From assembly GCF_009600985.1 (NCBI RefSeq), contig NZ_VDFP01000005.1:1-64000 (forward strand): DNA of 64,000 nucleotides. The letters run 5' to 3'. The stretch is from Companilactobacillus halodurans. Lineage in GTDB: Bacteria; Bacillota; Bacilli; Lactobacillales; Lactobacillaceae. The position numbers and the translations under genes are program-made. Shown one piece after another: positions 8,833 through 17,020 of this stretch; position 1 is the stretch's first letter, and each line of letters begins with the position of its first letter. The notes under the pieces were generated by a model. It made no database searches and was not told the DNA's origin. It saw nothing but the letters and a program-made list of their open reading frames with translations.

Positions 8833-10008
8833 ATGAAGTATGATTTTGACAAGATAAATGACCGTCGCGATACCAATTCAAACAAGTGGAATGTTGAGGA
8901 AAATGAGTTGCCAATGTGGGTTGCTGACATGGACATTCAAACAGTTCCCGAAGTTATTGAAGCCATGCACAAGGATGTCGAACGTGGCATTTTTGGTTAT
9001 CAATACGTCCCAGATGAATATTACCGCGCCGTGGCCAATTGGTACAGAACTGAGCACGATTTTTCGCCAAAGCTTGAATGGCTAGTTTTCAGTACTGGCG
9101 TTATGCCATCAATAGGTGCCATTTTGCGTCATATGACTGACGTTGGCGATAATGTCTTATTGCAAGAGCCTAATTATAATTCATTTTATAAGACGATTAC
9201 AAATAATGGTCGTCACATTTTGAATAGTGAATTGACTTATAAAAATGGGACTTATGAAATCGACTGGGATGACTTGGAAAGTAAATTAGCTGATCCACAA
9301 ACAACCGTTATGATTATTTGTAATCCTCATAATCCAACCGGCCATATCTGGGATAGCGATGTTTTAACCAGAATTGGTCGTTTGGCATGGAGATATAATG
9401 TCATGATTATTTCTGACGAAATTCATGGAGATTTGACGATGCCAGGTTATAACTATACGCCATTTGCTTCGTTGGATTCAGAAATTACTAACAATAGTAT
9501 TTCTTTAGTTTCTCCAAGCAAGACTTTCAATTTGGCTGTTTTGCATGCTTCAACGATGATTATTCCTAATAAGGATGTTCGTGAAAAAGCTGCTCGTGCC
9601 GTTGCCATTGATGGTTCCAATGAACCTGGAGTTTTGGCCATCGATGCTTCAATAGCCGCTTACACTAAGGGAAGCGAATGGTTGCACGAATTACGTAAAT
9701 ATATTCAAGGCAATCGTGAGTATTTGGAAAAATTTGCTAAAGAAAATATTCCTGAAATCAAAGTTTTGCCAGCTCAAGCAACTTACTTAGCTTGGATTGA
9801 CTGCAGCAAGTTGACTAATGAGTCAGATAAATTTAATCAATTTTTGAGAGATGAAACTGGTTTGTATCTAGCTGAAGGTACTAAGTATAAAGGTAATGGC
9901 AATCAATTCTTGAGAATTAATTTATCTACTCCTCGCAGCAACGTTGAAGATGGCGTTCAACGACTTAAAGAGGGAATCGAGAAGTTTATTCAAAAAGATT
10001 CTGAATAG
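8833..10008 (+). CDS. patB: PatB/MalY-type PLP-dependent C-S lyase (aminotransferase fold)
   Basis: A 391-residue fold-type I PLP enzyme of the MalY/PatB group. These enzymes act as cystathionine beta-lyases or C-S lyases, releasing homocysteine or thiols, ammonia and pyruvate. Visible are the N-terminal WVADMD motif, NPHNPTGHIW, the SDEIHGD loop, and the PLP-binding lysine K230 in SPSKTFN. Length is normal. AGAGGTG precedes the ATG at 8833; a nearby ATG at 8829 is out of frame. It is monocistronic with a strong terminator. Whether it functions in methionine metabolism or cysteine-conjugate breakdown is not shown. Confidence 0.88.
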   Translation: MKYDFDKINDRRDTNSNKWNVEENELPMWVADMDIQTVPEVIEAMHKDVERGIFGYQYVPDEYYRAVANWYRTEHDFSPKLEWLVFSTGVMPSIGAILRHMTDVGDNVLLQEPNYNSFYKTITNNGRHILNSELTYKNGTYEIDWDDLESKLADPQTTVMIICNPHNPTGHIWDSDVLTRIGRLAWRYNVMIISDEIHGDLTMPGYNYTPFASLDSEITNNSISLVSPSKTFNLAVLHASTMIIPNKDVREKAARAVAIDGSNEPGVLAIDASIAAYTKGSEWLHELRKYIQGNREYLEKFAKENIPEIKVLPAQATYLAWIDCSKLTNESDKFNQFLRDETGLYLAEGTKYKGNGNQFLRINLSTPRSNVEDGVQRLKEGIEKFIQKDSE

Positions 10009-10040
10009 GTTTTTGATTCAAATTTAGATATTGGTATAAA

Positions 10041-10078
10041 AAAAGTTGTCAGTTCAGATTTTGAACTGGCAACTTTTT
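10041..10078 (+). terminator. Terminator of the C-S lyase gene
   Basis: AAGTTGTCAGTTCA pairs with TGAACTGGCAACTT around a short loop, followed by TTTTTT and a second T-run. Confidence 0.9.
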
Positions 10079-10113
10079 TGATTTTTTTAATAAGATTGAT
10101 GTGTCGCTTCTTT

Positions 10114-10245
10114 GCTTTATAGCGGAAACGAGCTACGTGGGGGCAACTCCTTGCGGTTAAGTCTAATATTTCTGTTGGCTGCTTCGCAACCAACTGAGAT
10201 ATTGGTCTTAATCCTCGGGAGCTGAGCGCCCCCACTTCGCTCTCT
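10114..10245. repeat. Palindromic repeat, copy C, with a different inner hairpin
   Basis: The same framework as the copies at 239-503: GCTTTATAG then GGAAACGAG at one end and CGCTCTCT at the other. The outer arms are GTGGGGGC/GCCCCCAC and the middle arms TTAAG/CTTAA. The inner stem is wholly different in sequence (AATATTTCTGTTGG with CCAACTGAGATATT around a TGC-TTC-GCA tip) but again a hairpin. It directly abuts the stop codon of the AEC transporter gene, whose 3' UTR it must form. Confidence 0.85.
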
Positions 10246-11184
10246 TTATTTAATAATCATCATAATAATAGGCACAACGATCAAACTCATCAAAGTAGTT
10301 TCTGTAACCATAATCGCGGCGTAATTTGAATCGGCGTGATAAAGTTTTGCAACTACTGGGGCATTAGTCATTACTGGCATGGCTGCTTGAACGATAAAGA
10401 CTTGTCTCATCAATGGTGTTGAAGGGATGAATAAGAATAAGGCGGCCATTAATAATGTGGCACATAAAAATCTTCCAAAGAGAATAGCGATGTTGTCTTT
10501 GTGGAAGCTGATATTCTTTAATCCAGCATTAAAGATGGAAATTCCGATGAAGATCATCGATAAAGGAATCGTTAGGTTTCCTAAGTATTCAAAGTCCGAC
10601 ATTAAAAAGTTTGGTAGTTGAATATGTAAGATAACTAAAATCAATCCAATGATAAATCCTAATAATGGTGGCGAGAAGACTTTCTTTAAGGTGGTCTTTA
10701 ACTTGAAGTGACCTTTGATTTCTCCATCCATTTGGATTAGGTAAGTTCCTAAAGTCCAAAAAAAGGTTGTATTAGCCATGTAATAAACTAAAACGTAAGG
10801 CAAACTCTTCTCGCCAAAAAGTGCCATGTTGACGGGCAATCCAACAAAGACGGTATTGGAGTTGAAGAACATTGAAGAGAACAATCCTTTATGTTTAGGA
10901 TCAATCTTCAAAATTTTAATTAATAGAATTGAGACAAAAATCAAAATAGTCATTGAAATGACTGGAATTGCTAAATCAGGTAGCAATTTAATTAATTTTT
11001 TAGCCGTAAAATCCTTAGTAATAGTGGAAATCATATAAGCAGGCAAGGCAACTTGCGTAACTAATTTGGCAATTAAATTAGTTGCATTTTCAGAAAACCA
11101 GCCTAAATAACTCAAACCATAACCAACGGCAATCAAGCCGATGATGATGAGGATTCCCTGAATACTTGAGAAGAAAACACCCAT
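10246..11184 (-). CDS. AEC family transporter
   Basis: A membrane protein of about 312 residues with ten expected helices in the auxin-efflux-carrier arrangement. Two five-helix halves carry the ASTITKD-like crossing region (AYMISTITKDF) and the C-terminal TNAPVVAKLYH segment. In lactobacilli such proteins include malate and other organic acid carriers (MleP-like), but no malolactic gene is nearby. I prefer the ATG at 11184, which has AAGGGTG eight bases upstream, over the ATG at 11202. The 3' end touches repeat copy C. Substrate unknown. Confidence 0.78.
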   Translation of the reverse strand: MGVFFSSIQGILIIIGLIAVGYGLSYLGWFSENATNLIAKLVTQVALPAYMISTITKDFTAKKLIKLLPDLAIPVISMTILIFVSILLIKILKIDPKHKGLFSSMFFNSNTVFVGLPVNMALFGEKSLPYVLVYYMANTTFFWTLGTYLIQMDGEIKGHFKLKTTLKKVFSPPLLGFIIGLILVILHIQLPNFLMSDFEYLGNLTIPLSMIFIGISIFNAGLKNISFHKDNIAILFGRFLCATLLMAALFLFIPSTPLMRQVFIVQAAMPVMTNAPVVAKLYHADSNYAAIMVTETTLMSLIVVPIIMMIIK

Positions 11185-11348
11185 GAAAAAAACACCCTTC
11201 ATTTAATATTTATTCCCTATGGTACTCTTTTTTCACAAAGATTGGAAAGGTTGATTCAGCTATTTTCAAAAGAGGTGCGACCCACTTATTTAAGCGGATG
11301 AGTCTAAATGGTTTAAAAATAAGGTTCATTAAACTACAATTGACAACG

Positions 11349-11363
11349 AGGTAAGCGCTTTAA
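11349..11363 (+). promoter_or_regulatory. Candidate cre box upstream of the dehydrogenase
   Basis: AGGTAAGCGCTTTAA contains the perfect cre core AAGCGCTT and departs from the full consensus at one or two flanking positions. It lies 30 bp before the ATG, so CcpA binding here would most likely repress. Confidence 0.4.
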
Positions 11364-11393
11364 TGTGTTTACTAATGATTGAGGAGGAACAAA

Positions 11394-12809
11394 ATGGCTT
11401 ATAAAACGATTAACCCTTATAATAATGAACTTGTGAAATCTTATCCTGATGCAACATCAGAAGAAATAGAACAGGCTTTAAGTACTGGAGATGCTCTTTA
11501 TAAGAAGTGGAGAAATGAGCCAGTTGCTAGTCGTTCTGAGACTTTACATAAAATTGCTGATTTATTGAGAAAAAATGAGGATGAATTAGCTAAGATTGCC
11601 ACGATCGATATGGGTAAGTTGATCAGTGAATCAAAAGGAGAAGTTGAATTGTGCGCTATGATTGCCGACTATTATGCTGACAATGGTGCTGATCTTTTGA
11701 AACCAACTCCTATTACAAGTCGTAATACTGGGGATGCTGAAGTAGTTAAAGAAGCAACCGGAGTTTTGATGATGGTTGAACCTTGGAATTTCCCATATTA
11801 TCAAATTATGCGTGTCTTCGCACCAAACTTTATGGTTGGTAACCCAATGATTTTAAAGTACGCTTCTAATACACCAGGCTCTGCAGAAGCATTTGAAAAA
11901 ATCGTTTCTGAAGCAGGAGCTCCAAAAGGCAGTTTGACTAATTTGTTTGCCAGTTATGATCAAGTTAGCGATATTATTGCCGATAAGAGAGTTCAAGGCG
12001 TTGCTTTGACAGGTTCAAAGCGTGGTGGCCAATCAGTTGCTGCTAATGCTGGTAAGAATTTGAAGAAGAATTCGATGGAATTAGGTGGTTCTGATGCCTT
12101 TGTCGTCTTATCAGATGCTGATATTGATAAGGCGGTTAACCTAGCATGGAGAGTTAGAATCTATAATGCTGGTCAAGTATGTACTTCTGCTAAGAGATTT
12201 ATTGTCGCTGATAATCTCTATGATGAATTTTTGAAGAAATTAAAAGAAAATTTTGAAAAATTGACGCCAGGAGATCCAATGGATCCAAATACTACAATTG
12301 CTCCAATGAATTCTAAGCGTGCTAAGGAAAAGCTTCAAGGACAAATCGATAAAGCTGTTGAAGGCGGTGCCAAAATTTACTATGGCGACAAACCAATTGA
12401 TTTGCCAGGTCAATTTTTAGAACCAACCATTTTGACAGATATTTCTAAGGATAATCCTGAATTTTACGATGAATTATTTGGACCAGTTGCTCAAGTCTTT
12501 AAAGTAAGTTCAGACCAAGAAGCTATTGATTTAGCTAATGACTCTGAATTAGGACTTGGTGGCACAGTTGTTTCTGGCGACCCACAACGTGGTAAGAGAG
12601 TTGCTGAAAAGATTGAAACAGGAATGGTCTTCGTCAATTCCTTCTTCATCTCTTTGCCAGAATTGCCATTTGGCGGTATCAAAGGTTCAGGTTATGGACG
12701 TGAAATGAGTGAATTAGGTTTGATGGCCTTTGTTAATGAGAAATTGATTGTCACAGCTCAAGAACCAGATTGGAATAATCCAGCTGGTGGTCTAGCAGTT
12801 TTTAAATAA
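11394..12809 (+). CDS. gabD: NAD(P)-dependent succinate-semialdehyde-type aldehyde dehydrogenase
   Basis: A 471-residue aldehyde dehydrogenase. The general-base glutamate is E229 in MELGGSD and the catalytic cysteine C263 in GQVCTSAKR. The C-terminal FFISLPELPFGGIKGSGYGRE region is typical of the succinate-semialdehyde branch (Sad/GabD-like). The likely reaction is oxidation of succinate semialdehyde or a similar short aldehyde. GAGGAGG lies nine bases before the chosen ATG. The next gene, convergent, is an amino-acid permease of the family that includes GABA carriers, but no GABA transaminase is present here. The pathway is therefore unproven. Confidence 0.82.
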   Translation: MAYKTINPYNNELVKSYPDATSEEIEQALSTGDALYKKWRNEPVASRSETLHKIADLLRKNEDELAKIATIDMGKLISESKGEVELCAMIADYYADNGADLLKPTPITSRNTGDAEVVKEATGVLMMVEPWNFPYYQIMRVFAPNFMVGNPMILKYASNTPGSAEAFEKIVSEAGAPKGSLTNLFASYDQVSDIIADKRVQGVALTGSKRGGQSVAANAGKNLKKNSMELGGSDAFVVLSDADIDKAVNLAWRVRIYNAGQVCTSAKRFIVADNLYDEFLKKLKENFEKLTPGDPMDPNTTIAPMNSKRAKEKLQGQIDKAVEGGAKIYYGDKPIDLPGQFLEPTILTDISKDNPEFYDELFGPVAQVFKVSSDQEAIDLANDSELGLGGTVVSGDPQRGKRVAEKIETGMVFVNSFFISLPELPFGGIKGSGYGREMSELGLMAFVNEKLIVTAQEPDWNNPAGGLAVFK

Positions 12810-12833
12810 AATTAATTAGAGCGTTATAACGAA

Positions 12834-12882
12834 AAAAGACATCTATCCAAGTTTTCAACTTAAACTTGGATAGATGTCTTTT
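12834..12882. terminator. Bidirectional terminator between convergent genes
   Basis: A 21-bp perfect stem (starting AAAAGACATCTATCC) with a seven-base loop and T-runs on both strands. It serves the dehydrogenase gene from the left and the permease gene from the right. Confidence 0.93.
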
Positions 12883-12887
12883 ATTTA

Positions 12888-14312
12888 TTAATCTAATTCT
12901 TCTTCAGAGTCATCACTGACTTTTTCAGCTTTAGGTTCTTTTGCTTTGACTGATTTACGGTTCTTGACGAAGTAGACGATGGTCATAGCTATCAAGAAGA
13001 CCACGCCAACTAGTAATGAAACAGTTGTTTCAGGGTTTAAAAACATGAAGACTAGGATAACCAATAATGCCGCAATCGATAAGTAATTACTGATTGGGTA
13101 AAATGGCATCTTGAATGGATGTTCAGCCATCTTATCTTTATTGATTTTTCTGAAACGTAGTTCACTGAATAAAATCACAAACCATGGAACCATTCCTGGT
13201 AGAACACTGGAACTATATACGATAACGAAAATATTACTTGATGTATGTAGGAGTGCTGGCAATGAATAGTTCAAAATCAAACCAATTAAGATACCAGTTG
13301 AAATTGCGATAACTGGAATATAAGGAACACTGTGTTTTGACAATTTTGTAAATGACTTAGGCAAATTCTTTTCGATACCTAATGTGTAGAGCATCCGGCT
13401 GGAACTGAAAATACCAGAATTACAGCCTGACATAGCAGCTGTCAACATAACGAAGTTAATGATTTCGGCTGCAAATGTAATACCAACTTTGGAAAATGTT
13501 TCAACGAATGGTGAACCGATCGTACCTAATTTGTTCCAAGGATAGATAGAAACGATAACAAAAATTGCTCCGATATAGAAAATCAAAATTCTACCAACGA
13601 TTGAACGAATAGCTTTCACGATATTTTTTTGTGGATCTTCAGCTTCACCAGCTGTGATACCGATAACTTCAATACCTTGATAAGAAGCTACAACAATCGA
13701 TAATGCAAAAATAAATCCTTTCAGACCACCAGTGAAAAATCCTCCGTTTGTCCAAAGATTGCTGATACCAACAGGGTTACCGTGGTTACCAAAACCAAAG
13801 ACAATGACGAAAAATCCTAAAATGATCATCATAATAATAGTAAGAACTTTAATTAAGGCAAACCAAAATTCCAATTCACCATATGCTTTAACTGATGTCA
13901 AATTGGCTAAGCAAAGTGTTACAACAACAATAACACCTGCAATCCATTTTGGCATTGTGGGGAACCAGAATTCCAAATAAGTTCCCACGGCGATAACTTC
14001 ACTGATACCAACGACTAAATATTGAAAAACATTACTCCAAGCTGTCAAATATCCAATCACCGGATGTAAATATTCGGTTGCATATTTGGCAAATGAACCG
14101 GTTGAAGGGTCCACATAAAGCATTTCCCCTAAAGCACGCATTACCATATAAAGAATTAGCCCAGCTAAAGCATAAGCCAATAAGACTGAAGGTCCGGTCC
14201 ACTTGATGGTGGATGCAGAACCCATAAATAGACCGACTCCGATGGTTCCACCTAAAGCGATCATTTGCATTTGTCTTGAAGATAAACTTCGGCTTAATTT
14301 TTCTTTAGCCAT
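12888..14312 (-). CDS. Amino acid permease, AAT family
   Basis: A 474-residue proton-coupled amino-acid permease with 12 expected membrane helices. The N-terminal RQMQMIALGGTIGVGLFMG motif, ALGEMLYVDPSTGSFAKYA, and the FSSSRMLYTLG segment place it in the AAT family, which includes proline, GABA, lysine and aromatic transporters. The C-terminal tail is acidic. The start at 14312 has AAGGTGGG eight bases upstream. A hairpin-forming inverted repeat lies between the promoter region and the ribosome site. The substrate is not assignable. Confidence 0.84.
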   Translation of the reverse strand: MAKEKLSRSLSSRQMQMIALGGTIGVGLFMGSASTIKWTGPSVLLAYALAGLILYMVMRALGEMLYVDPSTGSFAKYATEYLHPVIGYLTAWSNVFQYLVVGISEVIAVGTYLEFWFPTMPKWIAGVIVVVTLCLANLTSVKAYGELEFWFALIKVLTIIMMIILGFFVIVFGFGNHGNPVGISNLWTNGGFFTGGLKGFIFALSIVVASYQGIEVIGITAGEAEDPQKNIVKAIRSIVGRILIFYIGAIFVIVSIYPWNKLGTIGSPFVETFSKVGITFAAEIINFVMLTAAMSGCNSGIFSSSRMLYTLGIEKNLPKSFTKLSKHSVPYIPVIAISTGILIGLILNYSLPALLHTSSNIFVIVYSSSVLPGMVPWFVILFSELRFRKINKDKMAEHPFKMPFYPISNYLSIAALLVILVFMFLNPETTVSLLVGVVFLIAMTIVYFVKNRKSVKAKEPKAEKVSDDSEEELD

Positions 14313-14328
14313 ATTAATCCCACCTTTT

Positions 14329-14349
14329 GTGTTCACAAGAAATGAACAC
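14329..14349. promoter_or_regulatory. Inverted repeat before the permease gene
   Basis: GTGTTCA and TGAACAC are separated by seven bases, immediately upstream of the permease ribosome site. It could be a repressor operator or an mRNA hairpin that limits ribosome access. Confidence 0.45.
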
Positions 14350-14655
14350 TTGTTTTTTATTGATGGACTCTATCATACATCATGTTTGTGAAGTTGTCAT
14401 ATTTTTTTCCAAAATAATATGAAAATAAGAAATTAATATTATTATAATTAATAATTGAAATAAAAATAACTATTTTTTAAACCAATATAAATACACTTAT
14501 ATATATTTACAAATCGCTCTATAAATTGGATAATTGGTATATATGAGTAAAGGGAATTTTGGGATCTTTAAATAGTCATGCGAAATATAGGCCAAACTTT
14601 TAACTTATATTTCGCAATAATTTTTATGAGAAACAAAATTTATAAGGATAAAATT
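14350..14655. other. AT-rich divergent intergenic region
   Basis: About 340 bp lie between the permease start and the regulator start. Apart from the inverted repeat at 14329-14349 I see only very AT-rich DNA suited to divergent promoters. There is no credible small gene, and frames here lack ribosome sites. Confidence 0.5.
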
Positions 14656-15542
14656 ATGGACATTAATATATTTATTGAGCGTCGTAAATCATTAAAGATA
14701 TCCCAAGTTAAACTATGCAAGGGGATTTGCACCCAATCGACTTTAAGCAAATTTGAGAACAATGGTCGAGTTCCTTCATTGAGCATTTTGAGCAAACTTT
14801 GTGCACGCTTAGGGCTATCAGTTGATGACCTCTATCGAAATGCTTTAGCATCAACGACTCACATGAGAAACGTCTTGAATCGAATTGAAAGCGAATTGAT
14901 GATGCAGCGTTATTCAGATGTCGGTAACAGTTTAGATGAAATCAAAGTGGGTGAAATCAAGAGTGACTCCCAAGAGATGCAATATTTCTATGAAAAAGGA
15001 CTGTATAATGCCCTCACTAATGGTAAAACTGAGGATACTTTTTATTATTTTGCACAAATTTTGGATAATTTGGACGAAAACCATCGAACGATTTACTCTT
15101 ATTTGGCATACGTTGGTTTAGGAATCGTTTATTCGCGAACTGATCAAAAAAACAAGCCGACTTTTATTTTACTAAAGTATTTGATTATATAGAACGTCAT
15201 AAGGATGAAAATTTTGACAAGGGTAGCATTAACGCTTATTTGCGTATTCTGACAATTGTCTTTTTCACAGCTGACTTTTATTTAGAGAATGAAAAATATG
15301 ATTTAAGTACACAATTGGTCTACCTAGGAATCAAACTCTGTTCTGAACAGCACATTACCTATTATTTACCCCGGTTAAAATTATTATCAGCTCAAAACGC
15401 TATTGCTCAGAAGAAGCCAAAAGAGAAAATTTTAAGTTTGTTAGCTGATGCTTCAGCCTTTGCGCGAATCAATCATAATGAAATTGTCGGTTTGAAAGTT
15501 AAAGCACTGCAAGGGAAATATCAAAATGAGTCTAATGACTAA
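14656..15542 (+). pseudogene. Rgg/GadR/MutR-type transcriptional regulator, frameshifted
   Basis: An XRE-type helix-turn-helix (residues 1-65, with ISQVKLCKGICTQSTLSKFENNG-like spacing) is followed by a helical-repeat domain, as in Rgg-type regulators of about 290 residues. AAGGA precedes the ATG by seven bases. The frame ends prematurely after a run of seven A residues at about 15146-15152. Adding one A gives a continuous frame (KKQADFYF, then VFDYIERHKDENFDKG) running into the in-frame C-terminal part ending at 15542. The intact product would be about 295 residues. The truncated product would keep the DNA-binding domain but lose the C-terminal domain. A homopolymer sequencing error or phase-variable slippage could also explain it. 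Confidence 0.8.
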
Positions 15543-15576
15543 AAATATTAAGGCACATTAAATAGGAGGAGATTTG

Positions 15577-16080
15577 ATGACTAAGGGTACAAAAAAGGCA
15601 TATATCGACTTACTTGATAACTTAGATAAATTAGAAATTTCCTATAAAATAGTTGATCACCCAGCTGCTGAAACTATTCAACAAGCAGATAGTTATATTG
15701 CAGGTTTAGAGGGCGTTAGAACTAAGAGCATGTTCCTTAAAGACAAGAAGCATTTTTATATGATTGTTATGGATGATAAAAAGCGTCTTGATTTTAAAGA
15801 TTTTCAACAATTGACTGGTACTAAACGTCTGTCGATGGCGCACAATCATGATATTGATGAACAATTAGGTTTAGAAGCAGGAATAATTTCTCCATTTGGA
15901 TTAATTAACAACCAAACTCATAATATTCAGGTGTTCTTTGATAAAGAGATGCTAGATGCCGAAAATATTTTGACCTTTCATCCTAATCTCAATACCCACA
16001 CGATTTTCTTGGAAGCATCTGACTTAATGAAATTTATTAAAGCCTGTGGCTTCGATTATAAAATTATTGATTTAAAGTAA
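15577..16080 (+). CDS. ProX/YbaK-type aminoacyl-tRNA deacylase
   Basis: A 167-residue single-domain protein of the YbaK/ProX fold, which hydrolyses mischarged tRNA such as alanyl-tRNA(Pro) in trans. Seen are VDHPAAETI near residue 28, the RTKSMFLKDKKHFYMIVM core containing the conserved lysine, and GIISPFGLIN near residue 110. All are typical of the PrdX/ProXp-ala group. AGGAGGAG lies upstream of the ATG at 15577. It begins 34 bp after the regulator and probably has its own expression. It ends in a strong hairpin before the suf operon. Confidence 0.8.
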   Translation: MTKGTKKAYIDLLDNLDKLEISYKIVDHPAAETIQQADSYIAGLEGVRTKSMFLKDKKHFYMIVMDDKKRLDFKDFQQLTGTKRLSMAHNHDIDEQLGLEAGIISPFGLINNQTHNIQVFFDKEMLDAENILTFHPNLNTHTIFLEASDLMKFIKACGFDYKIIDLK

Positions 16081-16083
16081 AAC

Positions 16084-16122
16084 AATAGGCATGACGATCA
16101 CAAAAGATTGCCATGCCTATTA
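16084..16122 (+). terminator. Terminator-like hairpin before suf
   Basis: AATAGGCATG pairs with CATGCCTATT, with additional inner pairing. The following tract is only moderately T-rich, so efficiency is uncertain. Confidence 0.6.
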
Positions 16123-16147
16123 ATTCTGTTAAATGTACATATAAATA

Positions 16148-16177
16148 TTGTAATAATAAATGATCGTAACCTATACT
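16148..16177 (+). promoter_or_regulatory. suf operon promoter
   Basis: TTGTAA (16148-16153), 18-bp spacer, TATACT (16172-16177), with an overlapping TATAAT just after. The leader to sufC is about 35 bases. I see no obvious operator. Confidence 0.55.
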
Positions 16178-16215
16178 ATAATGATTTTAGATTAGATAAA
16201 ATGGGGGGGAGTTAT

Positions 16216-17010
16216 ATGGCCAGCTTGGAAATTAAAAATCTTCACGTTGAAGTTGAAGACGAAGAAAAGAAGACGAAAAAAGAAATTCTCAAAGGTGTGA
16301 ACTTGCAGATGCAAACAGGCGAGATTCACGCCATCATGGGACCAAACGGAACTGGGAAATCGACTCTTTCGCAGACAATCATGGGTCAGGCAAATTATCA
16401 CGTGACAAAGGGCGACATCCTCTTAAATGGACAGAGTATTTTGGATTGGCCAGTTGATGAACGTGCTCGCCAAGGCCTTTTTTTAGCAATGCAATATCCT
16501 GCTGAAATAAAAGGTGTGACGAACGCGGAGTTTTTGCGATCTGCCATCAATTCTCGTCGACCCGAAAATGATCAGATTTCCGTCATGGACTTTTTAAAAG
16601 AACTCGACCACAATTTAGACTTATTAGATATGAGTCAATCAATGGCGGAACGTTATTTAAATGAAGGCTTTTCCGGTGGCGAAAAAAAACGCAATGAGAT
16701 TTTGCAGCTGTTGATGATTAAACCTAGTTTTGCTTTATTAGATGAAATTGATTCAGGCCTTGATATCGACGCTTTAAAAGTTGTTTCTAAAGGCGTTAAC
16801 TCGATGCGAGACGACAATTTTTGTGCTTTAATAATCACGCATTATCAACGGTTATTGAATTATATCAAGCCAGATGTTGTTCATGTGATGATGGGTGGAA
16901 AAATCGTGAAGAGCGGTTCAAGTGAATTGGCCGTTAAATTGGAAAATGAAGGCTACGCTGGTTTACGAGATGAATTAGGACTTGATGTTAAATTAGTTGA
17001 CGAAGATTAG
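16216..17010 (+). CDS. sufC: Fe-S cluster assembly ATPase SufC
   Basis: The 264-residue ABC-type ATPase of the SufBCD scaffold, which builds Fe-S clusters in the cytoplasm. Walker A is GPNGTGKST (42-50), the family signature is FSGGEKKRNEI (from 152) and Walker B ends in D176-E177. The ITHYQRLL segment has the SUF-specific switch histidine. A GGGGGGAG ribosome site lies five bases before the ATG. It is the first gene of sufCDSUB-sufT, all on the same strand with short gaps or overlaps. Confidence 0.96.
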   Translation: MASLEIKNLHVEVEDEEKKTKKEILKGVNLQMQTGEIHAIMGPNGTGKSTLSQTIMGQANYHVTKGDILLNGQSILDWPVDERARQGLFLAMQYPAEIKGVTNAEFLRSAINSRRPENDQISVMDFLKELDHNLDLLDMSQSMAERYLNEGFSGGEKKRNEILQLLMIKPSFALLDEIDSGLDIDALKVVSKGVNSMRDDNFCALIITHYQRLLNYIKPDVVHVMMGGKIVKSGSSELAVKLENEGYAGLRDELGLDVKLVDED

Positions 17011-17020
17011 GAGGAGCGTG

